DNA of 64,000 bases from Pseudodesulfovibrio portus (GCF_026000375.1 NZ_AP026708.1:2392001-2456000), one strand, 5' to 3'; shown: positions 24,922 through 33,357, counted from the first letter of the stretch. The notes: generated by a model not told the origin, from the sequence alone. Numbers and translations are program-made.

Positions 24922-26949
24922 ATGAATAATGTCCCTGAAACACATACTGCAGCAGATTACATCGGTGCCTACTCCGGCTTGCCACAGCCAACCACTGGCC
25001 AAAGCTTTTTTCAGAGCTATTCAACGGCCTTTTGTGCAACGTCGCAGTTGGATATCGACCATAGATCTCACATCCTCTACAAGATTATTCAATCTTTAGA
25101 AAAGACGGCTAAGACCTTATTCCAGGGAGGCCAAAAAAGTGAAGACAAACAGTGGATCACGCTAGGAAACTGGCGGGTCAAAATCTGTGAAGGCAAGCAC
25201 TTAGAAGGTGTGCCGCATCTTCCTTTAGGAGGTTTTTATAACAAGAGTACGTGTCAATTCGGTGCTGATCCTATTGAGCTTTTTGCCGTGCTCAACAACG
25301 TTGACTACGGTAAAGCCTTGATGGTGTTTGCTGAGCATTTGAAGGTTGGCTCTGACACCATTGGTCAAATCGACAAAAACAAAGGGTTCGTTCAGGAGAA
25401 AAGCCCACTGGCAACCCCTTTGCTCCCGTACCCTTCATTAGCTGTTAACTTAGGACAGCCTTTTCATTATTCGATTTATCGAAGCCTTACAGGAATGCCT
25501 ATTAGTCTAGTGTGGTTTTGGAAGTTATATAACGGCCAAATCGTTATGCAACACAGTACATTATGGCGGCCGCTTCGAGGCGTTAATTTGAGCTGGCTCG
25601 ACCTGTTTCCTACAGCACCCTATACCCTCTACAATGCTCATATCTTGTGTGGTAATGCTGGTGTGCCAGTGCATTTTGTTCACAATGAAGGCTTTGCAGA
25701 TGAACAGTCCAGAGGTCGTTTTTCATGCATTTTTTCAGCTTGCCCTGGTGGAGTTAGAAATCTTGTCGATGCAGATCTGTCTCAGTTAGCATTTAGGGAT
25801 GTTTGCATCGATGTGGCACCAGCGACCGATGGTGTGGCCCTTCCTGCAATCATCGAGAAGATGAAACGTGTGAATGTTCGAAATGTGACTTTACGTTTTC
25901 TGGACTCTGGAAATTTTGTCTCCAGTGATGACTTCTTAAAAGAACCCATTGCGTATGGCTGTTACCTGTTCGACATGAAGCCAAATCCTGAAGACACTGA
26001 GGCAGCAATCACCGGGCCAGGTGAGATGCTTCCTGGCTCTGATATCGACCGAAAGATGCTGATCTCTCCAATTATTCGTGAGGGTGAGGCAGTCTGGCTC
26101 TACGGCAAAGAGAAATCTGGAAAGTCATGGCTAGGGCTCACCTTGGCTTATATGTTGTCAAAGGGACATTGTTCAGCTGGACGATGGACTACAGGCGACG
26201 CATTTGGCGTCTTGTATGTCGATGGTGAAATGTTGCCTGATGACCTTGAGAACAACACCCAAATGGTCATGAACGGTTTTGGTAACGCAAATGGAGATGT
26301 TCCATTTGCGAGACTGTGTGCCAAGTCTCAGACTGGTGGTGCTATCAGCATCCTAGAAAATGACTGGCAAGAGACCATTGAGAAATCGCTGGATGGGATC
26401 AAGTTGCTTATCTTGGACAATTTCTATTGCCTTACAGACAACAAGGTGAGCGACATTAAGGTTGTCAGTGCCTGGTTGCATCGACTGACTCAAAAGGGAA
26501 TTGCGGTCATCATGCTGGATCACACAAACCGTGAAGGAGAGCTGCAAGGAAGTATTTCCAAGGGAAGAATTGCGAATCTTTGCATTGAGATTGAGGATAT
26601 TGGCAACAACCGTTTGAGTATTTCCTATCCTGTTGCTCGCCGTCTGCACGGTGATGATGCACAGAGTTGCGTTGTGCGCAAAATATTTAGTGATGACAGC
26701 TTTCATGTCGAGCTTGATGAAGCCACACTTTGCTCTACTCCCGTGAGTGAAAAGATTAAGCAGCTTGCTTGGATAAAATATTATGTTGATGTATTGGGGT
26801 TGACATATGCAGAGATTGAAGAAAGGTGTGGTACCAGTAAGTCAACTGCCAATCACCAATATAATCATCAGATTCCCAAGCTGAAGGGAGAGATGCTAGC
26901 TCAATTTGATGAAGAAGTTGTCCGAATTACAAATAGTATCTCGTGTTGA
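24922..26949 (+). CDS. RepA-like AAA ATPase/helicase (replication protein)
   Basis: The 675-residue protein has a RecA-fold ATPase of the RepA/AAA_25 type. Walker A GKEKSGKS lies at about 395-402, the family motif GVLYVDGEML follows, Walker B is LLILDNF with Asp near 499, and a VIMLDHTNREGEL sensor segment comes after. The C-terminus (LTYAEIEERCGTSKSTANHQYNHQ) is a helix-turn-helix. The N-terminal 370 residues may be a divergent primase-like or DNA-binding region. It probably starts replication of the excised island. Codon use is AT-rich, unlike the chromosome. Confidence 0.82.
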   Translation: MNNVPETHTAADYIGAYSGLPQPTTGQSFFQSYSTAFCATSQLDIDHRSHILYKIIQSLEKTAKTLFQGGQKSEDKQWITLGNWRVKICEGKHLEGVPHLPLGGFYNKSTCQFGADPIELFAVLNNVDYGKALMVFAEHLKVGSDTIGQIDKNKGFVQEKSPLATPLLPYPSLAVNLGQPFHYSIYRSLTGMPISLVWFWKLYNGQIVMQHSTLWRPLRGVNLSWLDLFPTAPYTLYNAHILCGNAGVPVHFVHNEGFADEQSRGRFSCIFSACPGGVRNLVDADLSQLAFRDVCIDVAPATDGVALPAIIEKMKRVNVRNVTLRFLDSGNFVSSDDFLKEPIAYGCYLFDMKPNPEDTEAAITGPGEMLPGSDIDRKMLISPIIREGEAVWLYGKEKSGKSWLGLTLAYMLSKGHCSAGRWTTGDAFGVLYVDGEMLPDDLENNTQMVMNGFGNANGDVPFARLCAKSQTGGAISILENDWQETIEKSLDGIKLLILDNFYCLTDNKVSDIKVVSAWLHRLTQKGIAVIMLDHTNREGELQGSISKGRIANLCIEIEDIGNNRLSISYPVARRLHGDDAQSCVVRKIFSDDSFHVELDEATLCSTPVSEKIKQLAWIKYYVDVLGLTYAEIEERCGTSKSTANHQYNHQIPKLKGEMLAQFDEEVVRITNSISC

Positions 26950-26991
26950 AGCTTTTAAAGGCTACTAAATTGGCAGGCTGCCAAAATTATC

Positions 26992-27022
26992 ATGAGGAGG
27001 CAGGTGTGCCTCCTCATTTTTT
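26992..27022 (+). terminator. Terminator of the RepA-like gene
   Basis: A perfect 11-bp stem ATGAGGAGGCA/TGCCTCCTCAT with loop GGTG is followed by TTTTTT. A smaller palindrome TTGGCAGGCTGCCAA lies just before it. From here to 27317 no gene is evident. Confidence 0.9.
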
Positions 27023-27317
27023 CAACAATAGGCATCCAACCGTCCAATCCTACAACAGTCAAGTTGGACGAAGGTGTGCGAAATAAAATCCTATAATAAT
27101 TTAAATTTTTTGCATCCGTCCAACGGTTCAATGCATCCAATGGGGCTGAACTGACTCCCTTAATAGCAGGTAGACCGTCCCTAGGGTACTCTATCTTGGA
27201 TAGCGTTTGATCGCTTCCTGGCGAACCTGTATACTAGAGTTTCCTCTTCTTGAAGTAGCGTTTGCCCATTTTGATCGACTAACACAAGCTTGGCTAAAAA
27301 AAGAAAATAGTGCTCTC

Positions 27318-27980
27318 ATGATTAGACATTTACCGGCTATCTTTCTGCTGCTCTGGATTTCATCTACAGGGGTATCACATGCTTTTACTGGCAAGGTCGT
27401 CAGCGTAGCCGACGGAGATACAATCACTGTCCTGACCAAGGACAAAAGCCAGGTCAAAATCCGACTATACGGCATTGATTGTCCTGAGAAGGCACAGGCC
27501 TTTGGAACCAAAGCCAAGCAGTTTACAGCTAACTTGGTCTTCGGAAAACAGGTGGATGTAGAAGCCATTGATCAAGATCGGTATGGACGCACTGTTGGTG
27601 TCGTTTCGGTTCAAGGTGCCAACGTGAACGAAATGCTCCTTAAAACTGGCTATGCTTGGGTCTACACCCGCTACTGTAGAAAATCATTTTGTTCAACTTG
27701 GCAAGATACTCAAGAAGCAGCTCAAGCAGGTTCTCTAGGCCTTTGGAGCGATCCCAACCCAACACCACCATGGGAGTACCGCCGTGGATCAAAGGCTGGA
27801 ACGAAGAAGCAACAGACGCAGGTCAAGAGCAGTGGAGCCTACCATGGTAACACCAGCTCCCACGTCTTCCATAGACAAGGTTGTCGTTACTTCAATTGCA
27901 AGAATTGCACGGTAAACTTCCAGACCAGAGAAGCTGCGATCAATGCCGGATATCGTCCTTGTGGAATTTGTAAACCATGA
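27318..27980 (+). CDS. Exported thermonuclease-like (SNase) protein with Cys-rich tail
   Basis: The 220-residue protein begins with a signal peptide (cut near SHA/FTG, about residue 22) and then an SNase fold. VADGDTITVLT, VKIRLYGIDCPE and DRYGRTVGVV supply the catalytic Arg/Asp/Glu set. The end (about 175-220: HVFHRQGCRYF...CKNC...GYRPCGICKP) is an Ada-like zinc-binding domain. It should cut DNA or RNA outside the cytoplasm. The ATG at 27318 is chosen because it starts the signal peptide. It is a single-gene cargo unit. Confidence 0.85.
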   Translation: MIRHLPAIFLLLWISSTGVSHAFTGKVVSVADGDTITVLTKDKSQVKIRLYGIDCPEKAQAFGTKAKQFTANLVFGKQVDVEAIDQDRYGRTVGVVSVQGANVNEMLLKTGYAWVYTRYCRKSFCSTWQDTQEAAQAGSLGLWSDPNPTPPWEYRRGSKAGTKKQQTQVKSSGAYHGNTSSHVFHRQGCRYFNCKNCTVNFQTREAAINAGYRPCGICKP

Positions 27981-28051
27981 TCCCTGGGTCACTACCCATG
28001 AAAGCCTCAAATACGCTGCTAGATAGCTCGATAACGTAGATTTTTTCAGGT

Positions 28052-28195
28052 CTAGAAACGTCTTTTCCCCTCTTCACTCTTCTTGGTGTCAAAATCGATG
28101 TTGAGCTGATTTGGTTGTCTTTTTGACCTGAAGAGGAGGAAGCCGACAAGGACTACGGCAAGTACTCCGCATATGGTGATGGCAATTTCGATCAT
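28052..28195 (-). CDS. Small single-pass membrane protein, 47 aa
   Basis: A 47-codon frame encodes one hydrophobic helix (MIEIAITICGVLAVVLVGFLLF) and then a highly charged tail, SKRQ...DTKKSEEGKRRF. This layout is that of a small inner-membrane protein with a cytoplasmic tail. The ribosome site is weak and there is no homologue I recognise. The frame is short, so coding status is uncertain. Confidence 0.4.
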   Translation of the reverse strand: MIEIAITICGVLAVVLVGFLLFRSKRQPNQLNIDFDTKKSEEGKRRF

Positions 28196-28327
28196 GGGAT
28201 CATCTAGTTTACAAATGGTTGGTGGCGATATTCTGGTAGTCGGTATTGTTGAATTGATTCTTTACAACAGATGCTGTTCCCTCTAGCATATCCAAGCTTT
28301 GAGGGTAAACCTAAGCTGAATATCGCT

Positions 28328-28690
28328 ATGAACGTCTTCTACCAGTCTGAAATAAAAGATAATTACCTCCTCGTGACAGCCCATGGAGCTATATGGTCCG
28401 TTGAGCAGATGATGGAGTACATTGAGAAAGTGAGAGTTGACTTGCAGAAAGCAGCCCTCAAGAAGCTCCTGATTGACGAGAGTCAATGTCATCTCCATAT
28501 CGATCTTGGAAAAGCTGTTACAGTGGTCCAGGGAGGAGAGGAGTTAGACTCTTCATCACCTGACTTACAAAAAGCTTTTGTGTGCTCAGAGATGAACTAT
28601 GCGCTTTACAGACATCTTTTCGGTTCCAATAAAAACGTGAAAATATTTACGGAGTTAGAAGATGCTGAAACTTGGCTGATGAGTCGGTAA
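28328..28690 (+). CDS. STAS/SpoIIAA-like small protein, island copy
   Basis: The protein has 120 residues from ATG 28328; an earlier ATG at 28271 would add 19. The order of elements resembles the chromosomal protein at 22949: an N-terminal strand, a helix (VEQMMEYIEKVRVDLQKA), the strand KKLLIDES and a C-terminal helix LEDAETWLMSR. These are SpoIIAA-like STAS features. The two proteins share little direct identity. No partner gene is adjacent. The role is unknown. Confidence 0.65.
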   Translation: MNVFYQSEIKDNYLLVTAHGAIWSVEQMMEYIEKVRVDLQKAALKKLLIDESQCHLHIDLGKAVTVVQGGEELDSSSPDLQKAFVCSEMNYALYRHLFGSNKNVKIFTELEDAETWLMSR

Positions 28691-28875
28691 AGACATGCCT
28701 CCTTGGTAACGACCTAGCTGGAGTCTTTGCGTTTCTCTAGCAGATAATTTTCGCAGCATAGTACAGCTGAAAATCGATCTTTCCCTCTGGTTGTCCTTTC
28801 TTCTTCAATATTTACACACAGCGATGATCCCGGTTTTCGAAAAGAACTCCGAGATCACCGCCATGTGTTATGCCG

Positions 28876-29271
28876 TTAAAAGATGCTGCCTTGATCAGCT
28901 ACTTCGAAGGTAGGAAATGAGAACCTGTTGTTGGTGACGACAGTCAAGCGAGTAACTACGGTCTTCAGTGTCTCCTGCCGTAGAGCGAGTTCCGAAAGGT
29001 AGGGTTTAAGACCTTTGACGATGACTCCGTGGCTAATGGTCAAGCGATACACCTCGTCACCGACAGCTAGGTCCAGGTCATAAGCTAATGTCCATCCTTG
29101 TGGGATCTGTGATTCGTTGAGACACAGCTGTTCGCCTTCCAGTCCACTCGGTCCCCATTTCAGAAAGCGTTTACCAGCTATGGTCAGCTGACAGTCGATC
29201 ATTGGTCCAATTACGTTGTTGAAGTACACAAAGTTACCGTTTTTAATGTTTAAAAATTTCATAGAAGTCAT
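28876..29271 (-). CDS. Uncharacterised island protein, 131 aa
   Basis: I do not recognise this 131-residue protein. It looks mainly beta-stranded and soluble (MKFLNIKNGNFVYFNN, DLAVGDEVYRLTISHGVIV), with no signal peptide or cysteine motif. An AGGAGG site stands before the ATG at 29271, which strongly supports translation. It lies downstream of the Gp2-like gene on the same strand, but a terminator separates the two, so it probably has its own promoter in 29272-29304 or is read at low level. Confidence 0.7.
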   Translation of the reverse strand: MTSMKFLNIKNGNFVYFNNVIGPMIDCQLTIAGKRFLKWGPSGLEGEQLCLNESQIPQGWTLAYDLDLAVGDEVYRLTISHGVIVKGLKPYLSELALRQETLKTVVTRLTVVTNNRFSFPTFEVADQGSIF

Positions 29272-29304
29272 GGGAGAACTCCTCCTAAGGTCTTGTGTTG
29301 ATAT

Positions 29305-29339
29305 AAAAAAAGTCCTGACAGAGTAATTCCATCAGGACT
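29305..29339 (-). terminator. Terminator of the Gp2-like gene
   Basis: On the minus strand AGTCCTGA pairs with TCAGGACT across a 13-base loop and is followed by a run of seven T. It lies between the Gp2-like gene and the 131-aa gene. Confidence 0.85.
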
Positions 29340-29367
29340 GACTAGCCTTTGTTGCGTGTATGGTTCG

Positions 29368-30009
29368 TTATTTTGGGGATTTCGGTAGCCGAGAACACAG
29401 CACCTCACGTTTGTGTTTAGGTTGGTTGCCCTTGGTGTTGATCTTTGCCAGGTAGCTGCATCTCTTGAAGCATTCGTTCTTTACACCCTCGAAGTCTTCA
29501 TCGCTCCGGTTTAGCCGATAGTTGTTAGTCTGTTTCTTTCCATCTCTGTCTTTTGTGCAGTGGTCCACCAACCCTTTAGCGTTGTCTAAACCGTTTGCTG
29601 CTGCCCAATGCTTCTCAGCTTTCTCGATGAACTTGTGAGGGAACTGGTGGTTTCTCTGGTTGGTAAGAAGGATGAGGTGGTAATGCTGATGTTTTTCTCG
29701 ACTCTGCTCACGGACACACACGTACTCAGGATCGTCTCCACTTCGCTTCAGATCCTTGTTGTAGGTAGAAAGGAACTTCGTCATGCGACTGTTGTCCTTT
29801 GGTGGATGTGAGTTACGTGCAAACCTAAAATCCATACGAGTGCAGAGAGTCCTGGAACGTTTACCTGTGGCATGTTCAATGCGCTGATCGATAGCTTCGA
29901 GGATGTCTTCTCTACATCCATACCCTTTCTCTTTGTCAGTCAGGATCGTCTTACCATTGAACTTGTCTTCGTAGGTGACTTTGCCATAGTTGTTCTTTTT
30001 CTTTGTCAT
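29368..30009 (-). CDS. Inovirus Gp2-family protein (YagK/YfjJ type)
   Basis: The 213-residue basic protein matches the Inovirus Gp2 family found in phages and P4-like islands. The core is TRMDFRFARNSHPP, then a YVCVREQSREKHQHYHLILLTN region holding an HxH pair (HQHYH), then DHCTKDRDGKKQTNNYRLNR. The HxH and following Tyr residues resemble HUH replication initiators, and the family is thought to act in replication; this is inference. It is read opposite to the RepA-like gene and ends at its own terminator. Confidence 0.8.
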   Translation of the reverse strand: MTKKKNNYGKVTYEDKFNGKTILTDKEKGYGCREDILEAIDQRIEHATGKRSRTLCTRMDFRFARNSHPPKDNSRMTKFLSTYNKDLKRSGDDPEYVCVREQSREKHQHYHLILLTNQRNHQFPHKFIEKAEKHWAAANGLDNAKGLVDHCTKDRDGKKQTNNYRLNRSDEDFEGVKNECFKRCSYLAKINTKGNQPKHKREVLCSRLPKSPK

Positions 30010-30255
30010 TGTCTTTCTCCAATCATGTTAAGTGATTGTGTCTATTAGATATTACTAATCACCACAGCCAAAAATGACGTTGGCGTGTGTCGTAGAGCTG
30101 AAGGTCATTGCTCATGATCATCCACCAAGTCATAAAATTTCTGACTGTAATATTTTTTAATCAGATCAACAGGATTTGTATCGGCTGCATCCTGTTTTGT
30201 ATGTAATTCTAATACGATGTGTAGCTATAATATGACTACAAAAAGAGGAGGGACG

Positions 30256-30453
30256 ATGCAAAAACCGATAAGCGTAAGGGTTCCAGAAGAGCTGAAATCC
30301 GATGCTAAGGAGGTTTTGGAGGCTATAGGACTGTCACCGAGTACTGCGGTAAGACTCTTTCTCACCCAGGTCGTGAAGCAGAAGGGGATACCTTTTGAGT
30401 TGGTAGGCGACAGGGAGAGTCATATCCATGTGCAGCCAGAAGGAAGAGGTTAA
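30256..30453 (+). CDS. RelB/DinJ-family antitoxin
   Basis: The 65-residue protein starts at ATG 30256 behind GAGGAGGG. It has the ribbon-helix-helix pattern of DinJ/RelB antitoxins: ISVRVPEELKSDAKEVLEAIGLSPSTAVRLFL, then QVVKQKGIPFEL. No RelE/YafQ-type toxin frame follows; the next 50 bases lead into a decayed recombinase fragment on the other strand. It is either an orphan antitoxin/repressor or one that lost its partner. A TATAAT box lies at 30226-30231. Confidence 0.85.
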   Translation: MQKPISVRVPEELKSDAKEVLEAIGLSPSTAVRLFLTQVVKQKGIPFELVGDRESHIHVQPEGRG

Positions 30454-30500
30454 AACGAGATAGAGGAAGGAGCGAATAGCTCCTTCCCCTATCAACGGTG

Positions 30501-30732
30501 TTACGGTTTGCGGAGTCGGCGTATGATGCCTACTTTAGGGTCACTGTCTGTGTCGTTTGTTAGCGTCTTTGGTGACTCCGGTTCGGTGGGATTACTTTTC
30601 AAAACGGTGTAAATCGTCTGCCTCGATACTCCATACTTATTAGCAAGGTCTGTAACCCTCCATCTGTCAGCTTGTTTCCCCTTGATCTTTTGGATCTGCT
30701 CAGAAGTGAGTTCTGGATAACTTGATAAATTT
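30501..30732 (-). pseudogene. C-terminal HTH remnant of a serine recombinase
   Basis: Translation of the minus strand gives an open stretch of about 76 residues without a start codon, bounded upstream by a stop. It reads LTSEQIQKIKG...WRVTDLANKYGVSRQTIYTVL, which is the C-terminal helix-turn-helix of resolvase/invertase recombinases. The catalytic N-terminal domain is missing; the neighbouring sequence belongs to another decayed gene. It marks an earlier mobile element. Confidence 0.65.
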
Positions 30733-30804
30733 TAGTGGATGGGAGTATTCTAATCGAAACTAAACCTAGGTGGAGAATTAACCACCCAAGAGGAATTCAA
30801 AAAT

Positions 30805-31576
30805 ATGAAAAAATTCATATTAGTTTTCATTGCCTTGATTGCGTGGTTGCATACCCCCCCCTCTTTTGCTCAAGTAGAGACGGCCATCAAAATCGCATAC
30901 GCCGATAAGGCTCCGCCTTATAGCTGGAAAACAAACACCGAGAAATGAAAGGGGTATTGGTAGATTTGTTAACTGAAGTATTTCAAAACATACTTGGATA
31001 CCACGTAATCCATGAAGGATACCCGTGGGTAAGAGCGCAAGAAATGGTAAAAACGGGTGAAATGGATGGATTTTGTATAGTCGCAACTCTTGGCAGAGAA
31101 AAGTATACTATATTTGCTGAAACACCAGTTCTTCAGTCGCCAATTTTGATTGCCACAAGTTCAAACAGCCCTAAAAAAGAGGAAATACTAAGTACCAAGA
31201 CTATAAAAGGACTAAGTAAATACCAAATTTCGAGCTATAGAGGGAACGGATTCGTAGCAATGAATTAACATTTAAAAGTCAACTTGTTTGATAATTCTAT
31301 CGACGCACTCAAAATGGTGTCATCAAATCGTGCTGACATATTCTTTGATTTAGATATGCATGTATATCATACAATAAATCAGCTTGATTCAAAACAGAGC
31401 ATTATAACAGCACCATTTATCCTATTTCCAACATCTGATTTTAGCATTGGCGTTAGTCGATAATCATTTTTCTCCTCTAAAATAAAAGAGATCAATGGCG
31501 CCATACGAGTAATGCATATTAACGGATCATAAAAAAAATATCAAACAAATACATATATGGTCAGTCTTTGGAATAG
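30805..31576 (+). pseudogene. Decayed amino-acid-type solute-binding protein gene
   Basis: The frame opens with a signal peptide (MKKFILVFIALIAWLHTPPSFA) and reads as a periplasmic substrate-binding protein: IKIAYADKAPPYSW, then GVLVDLLTEVF...VKTGEMDGFCIVATLGRE. It shifts frame near 30945, has in-frame stops at 31266 and 31461 and shifts again near 31530, where the typical ending (IKKISNKYIYGQ) resumes. The homology runs almost to the gene's end, so loss was by point changes and small indels. Confidence 0.8.
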
Positions 31577-31590
31577 GCATGTTTATAGGC

Positions 31591-32154
31591 CTATTTAGCC
31601 TTGTCCGTTTCTTGCAAACCTTTTAATGGTGAGTACGCAGATTGGTAAATTTTGCTCATATCTCGAGCCTGTTCAATGACGTAAAATAGTTTTGGATCAA
31701 TGCGACGAACTTCGGGTAGAATCCATTTAAGGTCCCTTCGCTGGCAAGCTATATAAAGTTCATAGACTGTCCCATGCATACCCTCACCCTCGTAAATTGT
31801 GACTGGTTGACCTTTGTTTCTTAAATGTACCGCGATGGCATGTCCTTTGTCAGGAGTAATAATTCTGAGTATTTTCGTTCCAAAGGCTAATCTTCGTTCT
31901 ACAAGTATTCCAACCACGTTGCCAGTTGCAAAACCGAATGCATAAAAAATTACCAACAGCGGTTTCTCCGAAATTTGATTAATCACTGTACTGGCGACAG
32001 TCAGCCAAATAATGATTTCAAAAAATGCCAAACAAAATGCGATGGCGGTTCGCCCTTGAATTGTAGTGATCACGCGAACAGTGCCAATGGATACGTCACA
32101 TATTCTGGCAAAAAAAATGATGAATCCAGTCGTTATGATTTCAGGATCGAACAA
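31591..32154 (-). CDS. DUF2179 (UPF0316) membrane protein
   Basis: The 187-residue protein has two to three N-terminal membrane segments (IITTGFIIFFARICDVSIGTVRVITTIQG, then IIIWLTVASTVINQI and VIFYAFGFATGNVVG). A soluble C-terminal DUF2179 domain follows, with the motif GHAIAVHLRNKGQPVTIYEGEG. It fits the UPF0316 family, found mostly in Gram-positive bacteria and in some proteobacteria. Function is unknown. It is convergent with the decayed binding-protein gene. Confidence 0.85.
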   Translation of the reverse strand: MFDPEIITTGFIIFFARICDVSIGTVRVITTIQGRTAIAFCLAFFEIIIWLTVASTVINQISEKPLLVIFYAFGFATGNVVGILVERRLAFGTKILRIITPDKGHAIAVHLRNKGQPVTIYEGEGMHGTVYELYIACQRRDLKWILPEVRRIDPKLFYVIEQARDMSKIYQSAYSPLKGLQETDKAK

Positions 32155-32267
32155 TTACGTTTCCTCATTGCTTTGCACCTCTCGTGCCGACAGTGATTAT
32201 AAATTCGTAGTAAAATAGATAAGACTGCAACCGTTTAGTCCATGGGGAAAATAGACAAACTTGATAT

Positions 32268-32678
32268 CTAGAGGGAGTATGCCCCCTCTCTTTCTGGTTG
32301 GTAAACAACCTCATCAACGATTATTTCCATTTTAGAGCCATTGGGTTTTGTCCATCTGATTTTCTCTCCTTTAGTTAGGCCTATAAGGGCACTGCCCACA
32401 GGTGCAAAAACCGAGAGAGTATCATTTTCGGCTGTTTTGTCCGGATAAACAAGCTGAAGACAAAATTTTTTGCCGGAAGGCAGAATTCTAAATGCAACAA
32501 CCGAATTCATAGTAACAGTATTTGGACAAACCTTTTCTGAGGGAACAATGATTGCCCTCTCAAGTTCCCGTTCTAGATCGGCCAGGTGTTTGCCTTTGCT
32601 ATCAAATGAAGAGGATAGTATAGTTTCAAGACGCATCGCATCCAGGTCTGTAATTGTTATGGTTGTTTTGTTATTCAT
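32268..32678 (-). CDS. Rnk-like GreA/GreB C-terminal-domain protein
   Basis: The 136-residue protein has the layout of Rnk, the regulator of nucleoside diphosphate kinase. A short N-terminal helical stretch (ITDLDAMRLETIL...LADLERELERA) precedes a GreA/B-type FKBP fold (VTMNSVVAFRILPSGKKFCLQLVYPD, SVFAPVGSALIGLTKGEKIRW). Rnk-type proteins bind RNA polymerase near the secondary channel. It stands close to a small membrane-protein gene on the same strand and is AT-rich in codon use. Confidence 0.85.
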   Translation of the reverse strand: MNNKTTITITDLDAMRLETILSSSFDSKGKHLADLERELERAIIVPSEKVCPNTVTMNSVVAFRILPSGKKFCLQLVYPDKTAENDTLSVFAPVGSALIGLTKGEKIRWTKPNGSKMEIIVDEVVYQPEREGAYSL

Positions 32679-32716
32679 GATTTTTCCTAATTTAGTAATT
32701 GTAATATATTTCTGCC

Positions 32717-32917
32717 TTAGTAAGAAAAGGGGTATTTTCTTCCTTCTTTTTCGTACTTCTTTTGTTTGTCAAACCTAAAGTTACTTAGTTTTTTGGGGTT
32801 TCGACGATTTTTTCGAGATCGAAATGTCATTTTCCCTCGCAGTATCATAATTAATACAGCGAACCCTAGAATAAACCCTGTAACGAGCCCTATCCCAACA
32901 GCAAAGTATGTATTCAT
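32717..32917 (-). CDS. Small single-pass membrane protein, 66 aa
   Basis: The 66-residue protein has one N-terminal hydrophobic helix (YFAVGIGLVTGFILGFAVLIMIL) and a strongly basic tail (RSRKNRRNPKK...DKQKKYEKEGRKYPF). An AAGGG site precedes the ATG. It is probably the first gene of a unit with the Rnk-like gene, 38 bp downstream. There is no recognised family. Confidence 0.55.
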   Translation of the reverse strand: MNTYFAVGIGLVTGFILGFAVLIMILRGKMTFRSRKNRRNPKKLSNFRFDKQKKYEKEGRKYPFSY

Positions 32918-33264
32918 GATTTAGCCCTTATAGTCGGTAGTGTGTTCATTTTATCTCAAATCAATGGCAAAACGTCTTTATAATACCACACAAATAAAAA
33001 CAGTCAAAAGAAATCAAAAGCCAAACAAAAGCAAAAAAAACAACAAAAAAGAAACTATTATTCGCTTTTGACTCTATTTAAACGCTCAATGCTCATTTAA
33101 GTTTTGGTGGGCTGATGTTTCATAGCGTAAACGTCAGGGCTTTTCACTGAGAGTATTTGACTCTCTCTTGATCCTTTACTTTTGATCAAGATTTCAAAAA
33201 GACACAAAGTTCTATTATACCCGAAACTGTTTACAGCTTAGTTTTCGTTCTGTTTTTCATTTGT
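32918..33264. other. AT-rich intergenic region with A tract and short repeats
   Basis: No gene is visible. Positions 32990-33056 form an A-rich tract. The heptamer TCAAAAG occurs at 33004 and 33014, and its complement CTTTTGA at 33065 and 33179. A small hairpin GAGAGT/ACTCTC lies near 33150. The layout is compatible with a promoter or an origin-like site for the island, but no defined motif was found. Confidence 0.4.
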
Positions 33265-33357
33265 TTTCAGACATATATTACTATTTTGAAAGCTAGATCT
33301 TTTTGGCTTCGGATTGACCAACTGCCCTGGTGCTGCATGATGCAGTACTGGGGTTTT
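33265..33357 (+). promoter_or_regulatory. Leader A: 46-nt element, hairpin and T tract before the ERF gene
   Basis: The 46-nt block 33265-33310 (TTTCAG-ACATATATTA ... TCTTTTTGGCTTC) matches 36170-36215 at 34 of 46 positions without gaps. It is followed by a 13-bp hairpin (33325-33337 with 33341-33353, loop TGA) ending GGGGTTTTC, then AAGGAGG and the ATG at 33378. The hairpin plus T tract looks like an attenuator or a processed leader. Confidence 0.7.

Noticed and set aside
26955-27140. A 61-codon minus-strand frame after the RepA-like gene.
   Set aside because: It covers the RepA terminator hairpin and shows no supporting signal.
32990-33185. CRISPR-like or iteron array of TCAAAAG units.
   Set aside because: The units are only 7 bases, irregularly spaced and in both orientations within an A-rich tract; no regular repeat-spacer pattern exists.
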